Shown here piece after piece: positions 20,635 through 31,972 of a DNA stretch of 64,000 nt (its first letter is position 1; each line of letters starts with the position of its first letter). A program made the position numbers and the translations under genes. Below the pieces are notes generated by a model. It made no database searches. It worked only from the letters and a program-made list of their open reading frames with translations, and was not told the DNA's origin. Origin of the DNA: Drosophila persimilis (lineage: Eukaryota; Arthropoda; Insecta; Diptera; Drosophilidae). The stretch covers positions 12,856,501 to 12,920,500 of the forward strand of contig NW_020825294.1 of the NCBI RefSeq assembly GCF_003286085.1, read 5' to 3'.

Positions 20635-21660
20635 CTTAGGCTAGGTTAGGTTTAGGCGGTAGCCTGGGGGGAGCGATAAAACCCCCCAAGCTCACTTGGA
20701 CCTGTAAAAAGGTCCGTTGTGATGTCGCATTGGCGTGTGCCCCTTCTGAATGCCTAAAAACCGTAGGGAACAAACTGTTGCAAATTTAGGGCAGTCCCAT
20801 CCGGAGGCTTGGATGAACTTAGACAAGGTCCCAGGTTTGATTTCGGAAAGGTCCGAAATGTCTCCGCCAAGCGCTTTTTCGATCGATAAGGCCATATCGA
20901 TCTAGAGACTTTACAGGAGATGGTTTGCTGCCATCTCCCCTTTGCCTTTTGCTCGAATATTTCGTGCGTAAGAAGCCTACACGTAGCTTCAGGCACCGCT
21001 ACCTACACCCTCTCTGATAAGAGAAGAATTGTAGTTCCCTGCCTGGCTAGCTCGTCGGCGGCTTCATTCCCCTCGATGTCCCTATGTCCGGGGACCCATG
21101 TAAGGAAGATATCTAGCTACTCTGCGATCTCGTGCAGAGATCTGCGGCAGATCTGCTCACCGCGTGAGTATCTAGGGATAGTTTGGAGGCGATGGCCTCT
21201 TTGATTGGCTCAACCTCCGCTTGGAACACACTACAGTGATCCGGAAGCCTGAAGCAATGACTGATGTTAGTAGCTCGTTAGTAGACTCCACCACCCACGC
21301 GGCCGTCTAACTTTGAGCCATCAGTGTTAAAGTGGACCGCGTTTGCAGGTCCGGTTCGCCCATCTCCCAGTCCTCCCTAGGTGGGAGGATTGATACCTGG
21401 AAAGGCGACGAGAGGTCGTCCCTAGGGGTATAGTAATCTGTCCTCTCTGGTAATTACGGTAGTCTTGTCAGGATTCCCGAGTGACCAAACGCGGATGCTT
21501 TCCATAGTTTGGCTTCCCTCATTCTGAGGCGGAGAGTGTTGCAACCTTCTTTCCCATGAGGTTTACGGAAAGGAGGTCCAACATGGTATCCAGGGCTTGG
21601 GGTAGTGCGTGGCCCGCCAGTTATGCATAGCTCTGACATGCGTTAAACTCTGCTGACAAA
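20635..21660 (-). mobile_element. Second LOA-like LINE 3' fragment, opposite orientation
   Basis: On the minus strand the RNase H end reads TWVPGHRDIEGNEAADELAR (about 21047-21106), followed downstream by a RWQQTIS segment and FIQASGWDC near 20794-20820. The tail is CCTAAACCTAACCTAGCC at 20635-20655. It is a related but distinct copy of the LINE at 19205-20462. The two are tail to tail, about 170 bp apart. The upstream limit near 21660 is approximate. Confidence 0.7.
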
Positions 21661-22134
21661 AACAAAATTAAAACCAAGAGCATGACCCTGACTGAATGAC
21701 TGCGCAAGTTTTATAATATTCGTGGAGTGTTATTTTAAAATTTAAAATATCGGGCTAATTTTTTTTGTCAATTAAAAAAAATATGCCATAATATTCGCAT
21801 ATACACTCCCCGACACTTGAAAGCATTTGATGAAAATTCAAATTCACCATTTCTTTAGATTGTGCTGGAAATATTTGTGCTTAAATGTACATTTTTAGTG
21901 TGATTTATATTATAATTATTTTTTTTATTAAACATGCTCTTTTCAAATGGTTAAAAAATTGTATTTCTAATGGCAGTATATTGCGATTCCAATCGCAATC
22001 CAATATTAGTTCCACAGTCCGACCCATCTCCGCCTTGCGTACCATATAAACGTTCAGTTTCACATTGAAATTTCTGTTGAATGTTTAAATATTAGCCAAA
22101 GTGTATTAAAGTGAATATAAGAAATATATTGAAA
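21661..22134. other. AT-rich intergenic sequence
   Basis: No gene is recognised. The sequence is very AT-rich and probably includes the 3' UTR of the minus-strand gene ending at 22135. Confidence 0.5.
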
Positions 22135-24213
22135 TTAAAGTATAGAAATTACCATAACTTGATTTAATATTGTATAATCTCTCTCAGTATACAATTGATC
22201 CTTATTTAAAAGTAGATGGCGCTTGAAATAGTAAATGACAGAGGGATCGTCACATTGAAGTGTTAGAGGTACATTCATTTCGTCCCTATCCTCTGTACTC
22301 CTATGTAGACAAAGCTTGATATCTATGAAAAATAGTTCTAAGAGAGATTTCTTAAAATTACCAGCGGCATTGAACAGATTTGCCGTTTGCTTCAGAGTGA
22401 AATCATTAGGTACTCGAATCTTTTGACAAATCGTTGGACACTTCTTTTTATTGAATATCGGTAGTTCATTATCGGACCGTACGTTTATATCCGACACACT
22501 CACACTTCCGCCAAAAAGGGCGCTGTAGGTGGACGGATTTTCTTCAACAAAAATGGGTAGAAGCACAGCACTCAATTGACCATGCAATTCAATAAAAGCA
22601 AGCAACTGCAGTGTAAAATCAGGCAGACGTTCGTTTCTTAGCTTTCTCAAAGAAACTATTAAATTACACCTTCTATTTAAAAGAAGATCTGCTGGCAATA
22701 CATGAACATGGGCCTGATGGTCATAATACACCAATAGCTGCCAGTGGGTGCTATGCATTAGCAGCTGCTCACAGCTGCCAAGACTTAATTTGAAAATGGC
22801 ATAAACGCAAGAACTATGAATACCCAACTCCTGAGCTGGTTGCACGAGCATAACAGCATCTGGACAAAGAGGTATCTGCCGATGAAATTCTAATGAAGCC
22901 TTGCAGCCTCCAAGAATCCATTTCCTATTTCTGCCCACCGCTACCAGTTGCTGTTTTAGATACTCCTTCTGTATGGCCAACTGCAAAAGGACTGGCTGCC
23001 TTTTATATTTCTCCAACTCATGGGTATTTTGTCGCAGTCGCTGTATTGCTGCTGGCGTAAAATCACTCATCAAGGATGTAGTCTTCTTGGCCGCTTCCAC
23101 ATCGCCTCCACAAAAATCAATGCGGTAGAACATGTTGTTAGCACTGAGACAAACCAATTGCTCGCTGTGGTTTTCCCAAGTGCAGGCCTGTATGCCGGGC
23201 ACAGATTTGGCCGCGCTCTGAACAAGGCACTCGTCTAGCTGGGCGTTATATTTAACTCTCAGCCGCACTAACTGCTCTCCATTGGTGTAATATAAGGCCC
23301 CGTTATCACTGGTGGCATCAAGGTCATAGTCCAGCCATTCCGAGCCTGTGTGATGCATCTGGCGCTGCTTAATGCCCAATAGTTTTGACACGTACCATAT
23401 GTCCACGCTGCCGCTGCTCAGAATGACCAAACAGAGATTCTGGCGAGGCAGAATGCGTATAAAGTGAATAGAGGCAGCATAGACACAAAGTAGTTCAATG
23501 TGGTAGCCTGCCTCAGCCTGTGTATCGGAAGCCAAGGCAAATACATGTCCAGCTATGCTGAAAATATATACATACTGCTGCTTGACCACGTTGTTGGCTC
23601 CAAACAAGCGCTGCATGAAATGTTCCGCCTCATCAGAGACTTTCAGTGTAGTCAAGGTGTATAAGTCGTTTTTCCAGTCGCACTGGAATATATTCTGTTC
23701 ATCATAGGTTATATCGAAGGTGTGCTGCAGAGTACTTTCACCCGTCTCCAAGCCAGGAAGATCCAGGTAGGTCTCTAGCAACAGGCGCTGCTCACTCTCG
23801 CGAATCACGCTAAAGCCCTGATCTGTTGGGGCGAAGCATCTCACTCCAGTCAGCCAGCTAACAGAGTGGAAGGCTTTGATCGACCCAAAGCAATATATCT
23901 GGCCGTCCGACATTAGCAATATTGTATTATATTTCAGGGTGTGTATGCTGCGTAGATGGTTTCCTTTATTCGTGGGCAGGGGAATTCGTACTCTAGTCAT
24001 TTTCACCTTGTTCGATCCTTTTGGTTTCTTGAAACGAAAATTTAGCAAATACAATTCATTCCATGTAATAAACACAGACTTGCAGGAAGGCGCCGCGCTG
24101 ACGCTGATCAATCCACAAGCCCGGAAAAGAGTGTCATCTTCAATTGACCACTGCTCGTCGTCGCTTTGGCCCAAGGTAACTTTATTCTGGTCATGGCTAC
24201 TTGTGGAGTCCAT
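22135..24213 (-). CDS. Unrecognised 692-aa protein, possibly a beta-propeller
   Basis: An uninterrupted frame of 693 codons starting MDSTSSHDQNKVTLGQ. I do not recognise the family. The first 400 residues contain repeated short beta-like segments (LYLLNFRFKK, ILLMSDGQIYCFG, LVILSSGSVDIWYV, ALYYTNGEQLVRL, LVCLSANNMFYRIDF), like the blades of a degenerate propeller. A helical charged stretch (NTHELEKYKRQPVLLQLAIQ) and a second mostly hydrophobic half follow. There is no signal peptide or transmembrane segment. A possible donor (ATGGTAATT) near the end means the true C-terminus could be spliced to a further exon. It is divergent from the NUBPL gene, 563 bp apart, with a DRE motif in the gap. Confidence 0.85.
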   Translation of the reverse strand: MDSTSSHDQNKVTLGQSDDEQWSIEDDTLFRACGLISVSAAPSCKSVFITWNELYLLNFRFKKPKGSNKVKMTRVRIPLPTNKGNHLRSIHTLKYNTILLMSDGQIYCFGSIKAFHSVSWLTGVRCFAPTDQGFSVIRESEQRLLLETYLDLPGLETGESTLQHTFDITYDEQNIFQCDWKNDLYTLTTLKVSDEAEHFMQRLFGANNVVKQQYVYIFSIAGHVFALASDTQAEAGYHIELLCVYAASIHFIRILPRQNLCLVILSSGSVDIWYVSKLLGIKQRQMHHTGSEWLDYDLDATSDNGALYYTNGEQLVRLRVKYNAQLDECLVQSAAKSVPGIQACTWENHSEQLVCLSANNMFYRIDFCGGDVEAAKKTTSLMSDFTPAAIQRLRQNTHELEKYKRQPVLLQLAIQKEYLKQQLVAVGRNRKWILGGCKASLEFHRQIPLCPDAVMLVQPAQELGIHSSCVYAIFKLSLGSCEQLLMHSTHWQLLVYYDHQAHVHVLPADLLLNRRCNLIVSLRKLRNERLPDFTLQLLAFIELHGQLSAVLLPIFVEENPSTYSALFGGSVSVSDINVRSDNELPIFNKKKCPTICQKIRVPNDFTLKQTANLFNAAGNFKKSLLELFFIDIKLCLHRSTEDRDEMNVPLTLQCDDPSVIYYFKRHLLLNKDQLYTERDYTILNQVMVISIL

Positions 24214-24303
24214 CTGGCAGTCTTAATTTAATTTGGATTGTCGCAGCTGTTCCATATACTGCGTGCACCGTAACTCTCTCTGATTGTTGTTATTATATTA
24301 ATA

Positions 24304-24311
24304 TATCGATA
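24304..24311. promoter_or_regulatory. DRE motif in a divergent promoter
   Basis: TATCGATA lies 91 bp upstream of the 692-aa gene start and about 465 bp before the NUBPL start. It is a DREF-type housekeeping promoter site by motif and position. Confidence 0.5.
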
Positions 24312-24776
24312 TGGGTGATATTTTTTATTTTTGATACCATATTTTCGGTGCGATATTTTGGTCGACGACTATATCACCATGCATCCCTTCCGCAGCAGCT
24401 TCCCGAATTAAACATGAACAAGATAAATAATCAAATTTTATAATAAAATTTACCAAAACTCCGTATCGTGTAATCTTTGCGGTAAAGTTGTGAAGACAAG
24501 TGAAAATACACCAAACTTTCGCGCATATAATAGGACTAGACATCACAGCCTTTTAGCGCATACACATATGCAGAATCCTATATTGTTCTAATTTTTAATA
24601 TAATTTTGTGTGTTTAAGAGGAGTTTTAAATTTGATATATCGACATGCGATATTTGTAGAGAAATTCATAGCCCCTGGTAGCCAATAAAAATCGGATAAT
24701 CGCACAGAAATGGCATTCCGATAACTCACTCAATAGTAAATAATATTTTATTAGTAATATAATTCTTAATATAACC

Positions 24777-25737
24777 ATGAATAGCAATTTTTTGGCGTTG
24801 CGTCCACTAATGCGCGCCTATCAGCGACGCTTTGCCGCAAACCTGACCGACCACCAGGCGGCAATGATGGCGCGCGGTCTGCCCAAAAGGGAGAAACTGA
24901 TTGGAGTCGAGGATATTATAGTCGTAGCGTCTGGAAAGGGGGGAGTGGGAAAAAGTACCGTGGCAGGTATGAGCGTAAGATTGCAATTGAGAGATCGTAA
25001 TGTCCTAATCAACTTGGTTTATTGCAGCTAACTTTGCCTGCAGTCTGGCGAAGTTGGGAAAGCGTGTGGGTCTGTTGGATGGAGACATTTTTGGTCCGAG
25101 CATTCCTCTTTTAATGAACGTGCACAGCGAGCCGCTATTGAATAGCCGGAATCTGATGATTCCGCCTCAAAATTACAACGTAAAGTGCTTGTCAATGGGC
25201 ATGCTTACGCCACCCGATGAAGCCATCATTTGGCGCGGTCCACTAGTGATGTCAGCCGTGCAGCGACTACTAAAAGGAGCCGAATGGGGTCCATTGGATG
25301 TTTTGGTCATAGACACTCCTCCAGGCACGGGAGATGTTCATCTCTCCCTAACTCAGCATACACACATCACAGGTGTTATTCTGGTGTCCACTCCGCACGC
25401 CGCCGCTGTGGAGGTTACTCTGAGAGGTGCGAAGATGTTTGAAAAGTTAAAAGTTCCCATCTTTGGTCTGGTTGAGAACATGAGGTTCTCCATTTGCGAC
25501 AACTGCAAGCAGCGCATAGAATTTTTTAAAGATGCTTCCTCCTCGAAGTCGCTTCCTGACAGGCTTATATCCTTACCACTTAACTCTCACATAGCCGAGT
25601 GCGGCGAGGAAGGAGTGCCTGTAGTTATAAAATACCCAGATACCGACTATTCCACACTCTTTACTCAACTGGCTGGACACATTTTACAAGTTATGGAGGA
25701 ACGAAAGACCGCTTCAGGGCAAGATTTTAGACCCTGA
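24777..25737 (+). CDS. NUBPL/Mrp-type iron-sulfur P-loop ATPase
   Basis: Predicted mitochondrial protein of 299 residues that delivers Fe-S clusters to respiratory complex I. The CDS is join(24777..24966, 25028..25737) with one 61-bp intron. The N-terminus is basic and Ser/Thr/Arg-containing (RPLMRAYQRRFAANL), consistent with a mitochondrial presequence. The deviant Walker A SGKGGVGKST lies at residues 52-61, followed by LLDGDIFGPSIP, VIDTPPGTGD and a CDNC pair, the CxxC that holds a bridging cluster in this family. The D. melanogaster counterpart (CG3262 as I recall) is also near the 2L centromere. It converges with the next gene, with stops only 60 bp apart. Confidence 0.95.
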
Positions 25738-25796
25738 TGGCAATTATATGATAAACGTGTTACAAAATCATTGAATGACAAAGTTGTGCAATTGAT

Positions 25797-27116
25797 TTAT
25801 TTATTTTTCTTTAGTTTCTTCATTTTTTTCATGGTCTTTCGATGTGCGTATTTGTCTGTGCGTTGGATTACCTCATTGTACTTCCGCTTGTTGAACTTCT
25901 GGAAGGCCTCGTCCTCCAGAAGTTGATCGACAAGTGACTTCTTGGCCTTCCTAGTGTTCTTTTCTTTGTAGTGATCTAATGCCGAATGTTGAACGGTACC
26001 TATCTGGAAGTATTTGGGTAGAACTTTCAAGTCGTTTTTCTTGTAGAACTGCTTGGGATTAAGGACCGATCGCATCTGAATGATTTTTAGTTCGTTTCGC
26101 ATTTCTTCGGTGACTTCTGTGGCTGGCAGATCGAACCATCCGCTGCCTTTAGTTTTTGCACGTTCCGCCTAAAAAATGAGTTTTTTAGTATATGATATAC
26201 TATACGTACTTCATATTTGAACTACTGGTCTATCAGATTACTAAAGACGTCGTCAATGTGGCTTCTAGCTCAAGCCTTAGCAACTGCTGTGTGGGTCGAC
26301 AATAACTTTTTAGCGTTTCATTATATGGAAAGAATATTAGCCCAGCTCTAAACTGTCTGCCTTGAACTTGACGACAGACAGCAGTCTAGCTCTATGGCTG
26401 TTGATGTTCCGTTGGCCTTACAGCCTCTACAACATGCTCCAACGTAGCAGCTAAGATTACAACGGATGAAACAGGAATAGCTAAAGTCTGCGATTTTGAG
26501 TCTTGTCACAGCAGTTGCCTCAAGCAGCGTGAGCCGAGCACTTGCTACGCCTATACGCGTAACTTCCGATGTCGAAAATTTCATCATTTGTGTGTGCATA
26601 AATATTATTCACCTTCTTCGAACCACTTACTCTGTTCATTATGGCTTGCTTTCTCTTGCCGAGAGTAGGCAGAGAATTGCGCTGCTCCAGACCTGGATCC
26701 AAAGCTCGTCTCGACCTTAGCATGTCCTTTTCCACATTTTCCAACCGAATGCTCACGTCCGGTTCACAGCTGCAATCCAACTGTGTCCCCCGCTTCAGCG
26801 GGTATTTTTTGTGTTTGCTTGAATTATCCACCGCCGCTTCTACTTTCCGTGTTATCGCATCCAGGTGCAGGGCCACTTTTGATGGGGCTGGCTTTCTCCC
26901 AGCTAACGAAGAATGCACAACATTGCTAATATCTTTGCTGCTCAACTTAAGCCCAAAGAGTTCCGTTTCGCCTCTTGGCTGCTCGTCATCACTGCTCCCA
27001 GATTCGCCATCTGATAGCAAGAACCTGTCTTTATCTTTTGTATAAAAAACATTTGGTCCTTGCTTGCTCTGCAACTCCTGGTCGCCAGTTTTGTCCACTA
27101 AAAATATGGAGTCCAT
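25797..27116 (-). CDS. Fcf2/TdIF2-family pre-rRNA processing protein
   Basis: Predicted nucleolar protein of 285 residues needed for small-subunit rRNA processing. The CDS is complement(join(25797..26168, 26631..27116)), phase 0. The N-terminal half is acidic and variable (LLSDGESGSSDDEQ). The C-terminal Fcf2 domain starts at GSGWFDLPATE, continues through LRSVLNPKQFYKKND-type sequence (here MRSVLNPKQFYKKND) and KYFQIGTV, and ends in a lysine tail (KTMKKMKKLKKNK). Its 462-bp intron is long for this block and can fold into an H/ACA-like structure. Part of exon 1 has a decayed duplicate at 8815-9000. It is divergent from Tif-IA, a gene in the same rRNA pathway. Confidence 0.92.
26340..26470 (-). 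ncRNA. Candidate intronic H/ACA-like snoRNA
   Basis: Within the Fcf2-family intron, on the gene's strand, a first hairpin is closed by CCGTTG (26465-26460) and CAACGG (26414-26409). An H-box match ACATCA follows at 26407-26402. A second hairpin has inner stem CTGTCTG/CAGACAG (26381-26375 with 26359-26353). No clean ACA sits at the expected 3' end; only an ATA follows the outer stem. Many fly snoRNAs lie in introns of ribosome-related genes, which makes it plausible. This is a fold by eye. Confidence 0.25.
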
Positions 27117-27715
27117 TTATATTCCTGTTTCCCTTTTTTTTCACTTAATTAAAAAAGGCGCAAAACACATGGCGTGCTTCTGTTTTTTTCTACTGAACAT
27201 TGAATAAATACCAAATGTGAACACCAGGTATGGTATTTTGGTATAAAATGGCATATTTCTGGCATATTGTGGCTATTTAAGGTATATTACAATAACAGGG
27301 CAGAATGTAATAGCTTTAAAATTATCTCAGACTCGGACTGCTAGTTTCTAGTGCATTATGGAAATGAATTTAGCTGAGGTACATTGAATGAAAACCACAA
27401 GACAATTATAATTCCGTGGCCCCACTTCTGGCTACACTACCTTGCACTTTCTGCATTAACTTTGGTCTCTCTTAAATACAACGTGTTTTAACGCAAACCA
27501 AAACAAAATCCGTTTCAGCAACAACCATATTAATATTATTGAGTGGAAATTACAATTATAATGAGAATATTGTATAGTACAACTCCAAGAAAGTGTGTAA
27601 GGAGCTGCTTAACTCGTGAAGCGTAGATCGGTAGATCGTCGCACATTGTACATTGCAAGACTGCTTTCGGGCCACATCAAATTGCGCACTATTGGGAAAT
27701 TAAATAGTTATTAAA
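27117..27715. other. Divergent promoter region
   Basis: About 600 bp between the start codons of the Fcf2-family gene (minus) and Tif-IA (plus). It is AT-rich and contains GGTATTTTGGTATA-like words near 27230. No gene is seen. Confidence 0.5.
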
Positions 27716-29867
27716 ATGTCTGCCTACACAAGCAAAACGGGAGTGACTTCTATTTTAAAGTCGTTTTCTAGTGCCGACCGGGAGCGAGCTAAGGCTGCGG
27801 CAATCAACAAAGTCAGATTCGCCACTCCCAAGGAGAAGGGTCTTTTGGAATCGGTGCGTGCGGCACAAGGTGGAAATTTTCACCTTGTCAAAGAATTTTC
27901 TTACTATCTTTTAGAAGCGGATCTTGACGTAAGTCTAAACCTTGCAATTACAGGAAATTTTTTATACTTAAATTAACAAACCCATCGTCCAACAGGACGA
28001 CGAAGTCTTACAGATCATGAAGGATGGACGCAAAATTGTGCACAGCTTGACTCCAGATTTTGCTGACGTTGTTGAGGCTCTGCTTTCCTTTAACTGGCGA
28101 AAGCGCTGTCCCGAAGTTGTTGAAGCTTACACGGAATTCAGCATTGACATTATGGTGGCCCATAACACATATATTCCCATAGGATTATCAAAATGTATTG
28201 TCCATTGGATACCCGGGGATCTGCAAGCCGCCGACTGGGTCAATGGATGTCCTGCGGAAGGAACGCGCACTGAGCTGAAAACAGTTCATGACATCCTCAA
28301 CCGCATTTTGACCGCTGTTCCGATGGCGTTCGATGTTGTTATAGATGTTATATCCGCTAAATTTCCATACTTCAAGAAACCAGCACATGTCACAGCTGGC
28401 TACCTATACAATGTGCTATGGTTAATGGAGTACAAACCGATGTTTGAGGAGCTCGTTTTGCAGCTGGTTTTGCAAAAGTAAGTATCTTATGGTGCGAATT
28501 GGTATGATTTATTGGTTATTGCCCTTATTTGATACTATAGACTTCTAATATTGGATGTAAACGCTCCAAGAGATGAGATCGTCGAAACAGACGAGGACGA
28601 AGACAAAATGGACGAAGGCGGCGTCTTTACAATAGATGATATAACCAGTGACACTGTGGTCAAGCAGCCGGAAGATTCGGTTGTTCATCCCATCGGACAC
28701 ACGCTAGACACATGTCTGTCTATGCTTTACAAGTTTGTGGACAGTAAAACTAGAATTCTGCCCGACTGTAGCGAGGGTAAACGGTGGGCTGCAAATCGCT
28801 TCTTCAAGACGCTGCTGTATATCTTCGACGAGGTCTTGCTGCCCAGTCATAATACCCATCATGTGCAATTTGTCATCTTCCATGTGTGCAGCATTCGCTC
28901 GGCATATTCGGAGGCTTTTCTAAGCTCGCTCTGGCTGAAAGTGCAGAATCCTAACGTATCGGCTATTATTCGCCACGCTGCTGTCGGCTACATAGCTAGC
29001 TATTTAGCTCGTGCTAAATTTGTCCCACTTAGGTAAAGAATCTATGAAAGTGAGTTCCAAGTTCATGAATGAATATTCTGATCTCTCTGTTCTAGCACAA
29101 TTAAATTGTATCTCAACGAACTGAGCAACTGGGCGAATAGCTACATAGGCGACTCGGACCAGTACAGCAGTCAAAATGGCTCGTTAAAGGCCAACATGGT
29201 TTTCTTCTCCGTCTGTCAGTCGATTTTCTATTTGATTGCCTTTCGGGCAAAAGACTTGACAAAGGGTAAGGCCTTAGAAATTATAATTTGTACTTGACTT
29301 AATTGTTGTTTTTTGGTCGTTTATAGATTTGCACTTCCTTCAATTGCTTCCCCTCTCCCGCATCGCCATGTCCCACCTAAATCCCTTGCGATATTGCCTA
29401 CCAGCAGTGGCTACTGCATTTGCTGGTGTGACGCGGACCCATCAATTGGCCTATTGCCATACAGTTTTAGAGCGTAACGCTCGACGAAAGTTGGCCACCG
29501 TCTATGGCCATGATAAGGCGATGCCTGAGGAGACGCTTGAAACATTTTTTCCCTTTGACCCCTACATGCTGAAATTGTGAGTATAAATTAATTCGCTCCC
29601 TTTCCATTCCCTTCCTTTCAACCTATGTAAATCGACTCTTCCAGATCTAACAAATATATTGAGCCCAACTATCTAGTCTATAAGGCGCATGAGATGGAAG
29701 AGAGCGTTGCGACAGAAACTTTTCGGCGCAAACGCGGCGACTCTGAAATGGTTGAGGAAGACGACTTTATACTGGCAGACAAACGTCAGAGGATGAATGA
29801 ACTTTCCAAGAGCCAGGAGTTCGACAAGCACTTTCATTTCGGAACTTCGCCAGGCTTTAATTCATAA
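27716..29867 (+). CDS. Tif-IA: RRN3/TIF-IA, RNA polymerase I initiation factor
   Basis: 609-residue RRN3-family protein that recruits RNA polymerase I to rDNA and couples rRNA synthesis to growth. The CDS is join(27716..27928, 27996..28477, 28541..29032, 29096..29265, 29327..29576, 29645..29867), all GT-AG introns of 60-70 bp. Recognisable family stretches are LSFNWRKRCPEV, HTLDTCLSMLYKF, SIRSAYSEAFLSSLW, LNPLRYCLPAVATAFA and FFPFDPYMLKLSNKYI. An acidic insert (VETDEDEDKMDEGG) lies after exon 2, as in other RRN3 proteins. It converges with the zinc-finger gene, with stops 55 bp apart. Confidence 0.96.
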
Positions 29868-29921
29868 TATGTTATACATAGTATTGATAAAGTTAAAATA
29901 TACCTTCGCATCTGTTATTTT

Positions 29922-31256
29922 TTATATGAGTGATGAGGGAGGTAATGCGCGATGACGCTCAGCCCGCATATGTTCGATCCTGTGGCCCGAAGTTCGAAAC
30001 GTTTGCTGACAAATCTCGCACTTGAAGGGGCGCTCGCCGGTGTGGAGACGCAGGTGAATCTGTAGAGCCGACTTAGAGCCGTACAACTTGCCACAAACTT
30101 GGCAGTTAACCGAAGGTCGTTGAGAAGATTTGAGATGGGTTACCAAATGCCTAGAAAGCGTTGATTTAAGGTTAAAAGCTTTATGGCAGAGGTGGCATAC
30201 GTGCGATTTGGTATTAGTGTGTGTTAGTAAATGTCTGGATAAATCGTTTGTATTTTTAAAGGGTTTTCTACACTCGAGGCATCTATTCGGTGAGCTATTT
30301 TTTCTACAGTGTGGGTTCACTTGCTTCTCGTTTAAAAAACGGCTTAAATGCGTCAACATATGACGCCGACAGTTGAACTTTCGTTTATATATCCTACTGC
30401 AGTAAACGCATTTGTAGCTTTTGCCTGAAGTAATACTCTGCTGTGGGAACGGCAATAACTGTTCAAGTTCTGCGAGTTTCTGACCTCTTTCCATTTTTCG
30501 CTGCTTCTTTTCGTTCAGTTGGCAATTACTCGATTTTCTATGCATCCGCTTTTGATGCTCATTCAACTTGGTTCGCGTGGAGAATCGTCGAAGGCAAGTG
30601 ACACATGGATACGGCCTTTCTTTGGTGTGCGAGCGTCGATGTCTGAGAATTGATAGTTACCGTTATAGTTCCACCGCCCTTATTCAATTCTCGACAAGTT
30701 CTTACCTGATTAGGTCGTAAGACTTGAAAAACTCCTTGGCGCAAAACTCGCAGACATAAAAGCATTTATTCGGAGACCGCTGTATTCTTTGAACGGTTAA
30801 GGTTGTTAATTGGCCAGAAGGATCCAATCTATCCAAAACCGCTACGATTCTGCACTGTGGATGCTCTTCCATAGTAGTTTGCATGCTATTTTGCGTAGGG
30901 GAATTTTGTGGTCTAACTAAAGACTCCATTCCACTCTGCAGGTCTAGAAGAGCACTCAATGCTTGATGGGCGACTTGATCGGCATCTCCAAGCACAGGAC
31001 TAGCTTCTGCTCTTGTATGCTTTATGCGTTTGTGACGCTGTAAAGAGCTCTGCTGGGAAAAGCAGAGTGAACAGGTTTCGCACTGCAAGAGACCAGACCG
31101 CACTCCTTAGAAAAATCGTCACAGTAGACATGTTTGTATGCACGTGCACCTACTCACTGCGTATGATTTTTCTTTAGTATGCACAACTTGATGGCGGCGC
31201 AAGAAAGTAGGTTTTGCGAATTGCTTTCCACAAGTGTTACACGTACTATAACTCAT
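29922..31256 (-). CDS. Nine-finger C2H2 zinc-finger protein
   Basis: Putative DNA-binding protein of 407 residues. The CDS is complement(join(29922..30642, 30706..31105, 31154..31256)). Nine C2H2 fingers are visible: CNTCGKQF..H in exon 1; CETCSLCF; CEFCAKEF, split by intron 2; CVTCLRRF; CVYCSRIY; CLECRKPF; CHLCHKAF; CQVCGKLY; CEICQQTF. The HTGERPF linker occurs once. Between fingers 2 and 3 lies an approximately 80-residue linker. The first donor is uncertain: the stronger GTGAGT at 31157 breaks the frame, so I use GTAGGT at 31153, giving a 48-bp intron. The specific orthologue is not recognised. Its start codon is 213 bp downstream of the RpL21 stop, on the same strand. Confidence 0.88.
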
Positions 31257-31468
31257 TATTTTGCCCTGAAAAATAAATCTCGATGCGACTGGATCTAATC
31301 GATAGCAGCTGTTTATCGAAGAGAGATGCCAACTCCTTTCAACAATTTTCCCCTTTTTTTGACAATAACAAAATGCCTTGTTTACAATTGTATAGAAAAT
31401 CGATTCTTTTTTACACTTGAATTAACGAATCTACACAAATAGCAAACACAATCCGTTTATTAATGAGC

Positions 31469-31948
31469 TTAGGCAATGAATTCGTATGGAATTGGTGCCA
31501 GGGCGATGGGCTCCTCCAGTTTCTTGACGAAATGCGCCTTCTTTGGCTGCTCAGGCTGACGCTTCAGAGTGACCCACTGTCCCTTCTCCTTGGCGTCCTT
31601 GAGCAGGCGCTCATTCTCCTTCACGCGACGCAAGAAGTCCTCACGGCACTTTGAGTGGTGAATGTGCTCGATGCGCACATTAACGCGCTTGGCTAGGATC
31701 TTGCCGCGCACACGTTTGTTTACAATGACACCCACTGCATGCTGTGTTACATTAAAGATGCGGCCGGTCTTGCCATGGTAGGCTTTGTAGGGCAGACCCT
31801 TTTGCACAGCACCATGTCCCTTGATGTCGACAATATCTCCAATCTTGAAGACGCGCATATATGTGGATAGCGGAATCACACCATGCTTACGGAAGGGGCG
31901 AGAGAACATGTCTCGGGTGCCGCGACGATAGCCCTTTGAGTTGGTCAT
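31469..31948 (-). CDS. RpL21: Ribosomal protein L21 (eL21)
   Basis: 159-residue large-subunit ribosomal protein with an uninterrupted coding exon starting [19 protein letters not shown]. Family segments include [37 protein letters not shown] and [18 protein letters not shown]. The start is the ATG after a TTTTTTGCAG acceptor at 31970, so a 5' UTR intron precedes it. The non-coding first exon is probably 32095-32150, with a CTTTCTTTCTTTTCC pyrimidine tract typical of a 5' TOP start and donor AAAAG/GTTAGC near 32094. Confidence 0.97.
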   Translation of the reverse strand: MTNSKGYRRGTRDMFSRPFRKHGVIPLSTYMRVFKIGDIVDIKGHGAVQKGLPYKAYHGKTGRIFNVTQHAVGVIVNKRVRGKILAKRVNVRIEHIHHSKCREDFLRRVKENERLLKDAKEKGQWVTLKRQPEQPKKAHFVKKLEEPIALAPIPYEFIA

Positions 31949-31972
31949 TTTGTAATGTGTAGTCCCCTGCAA

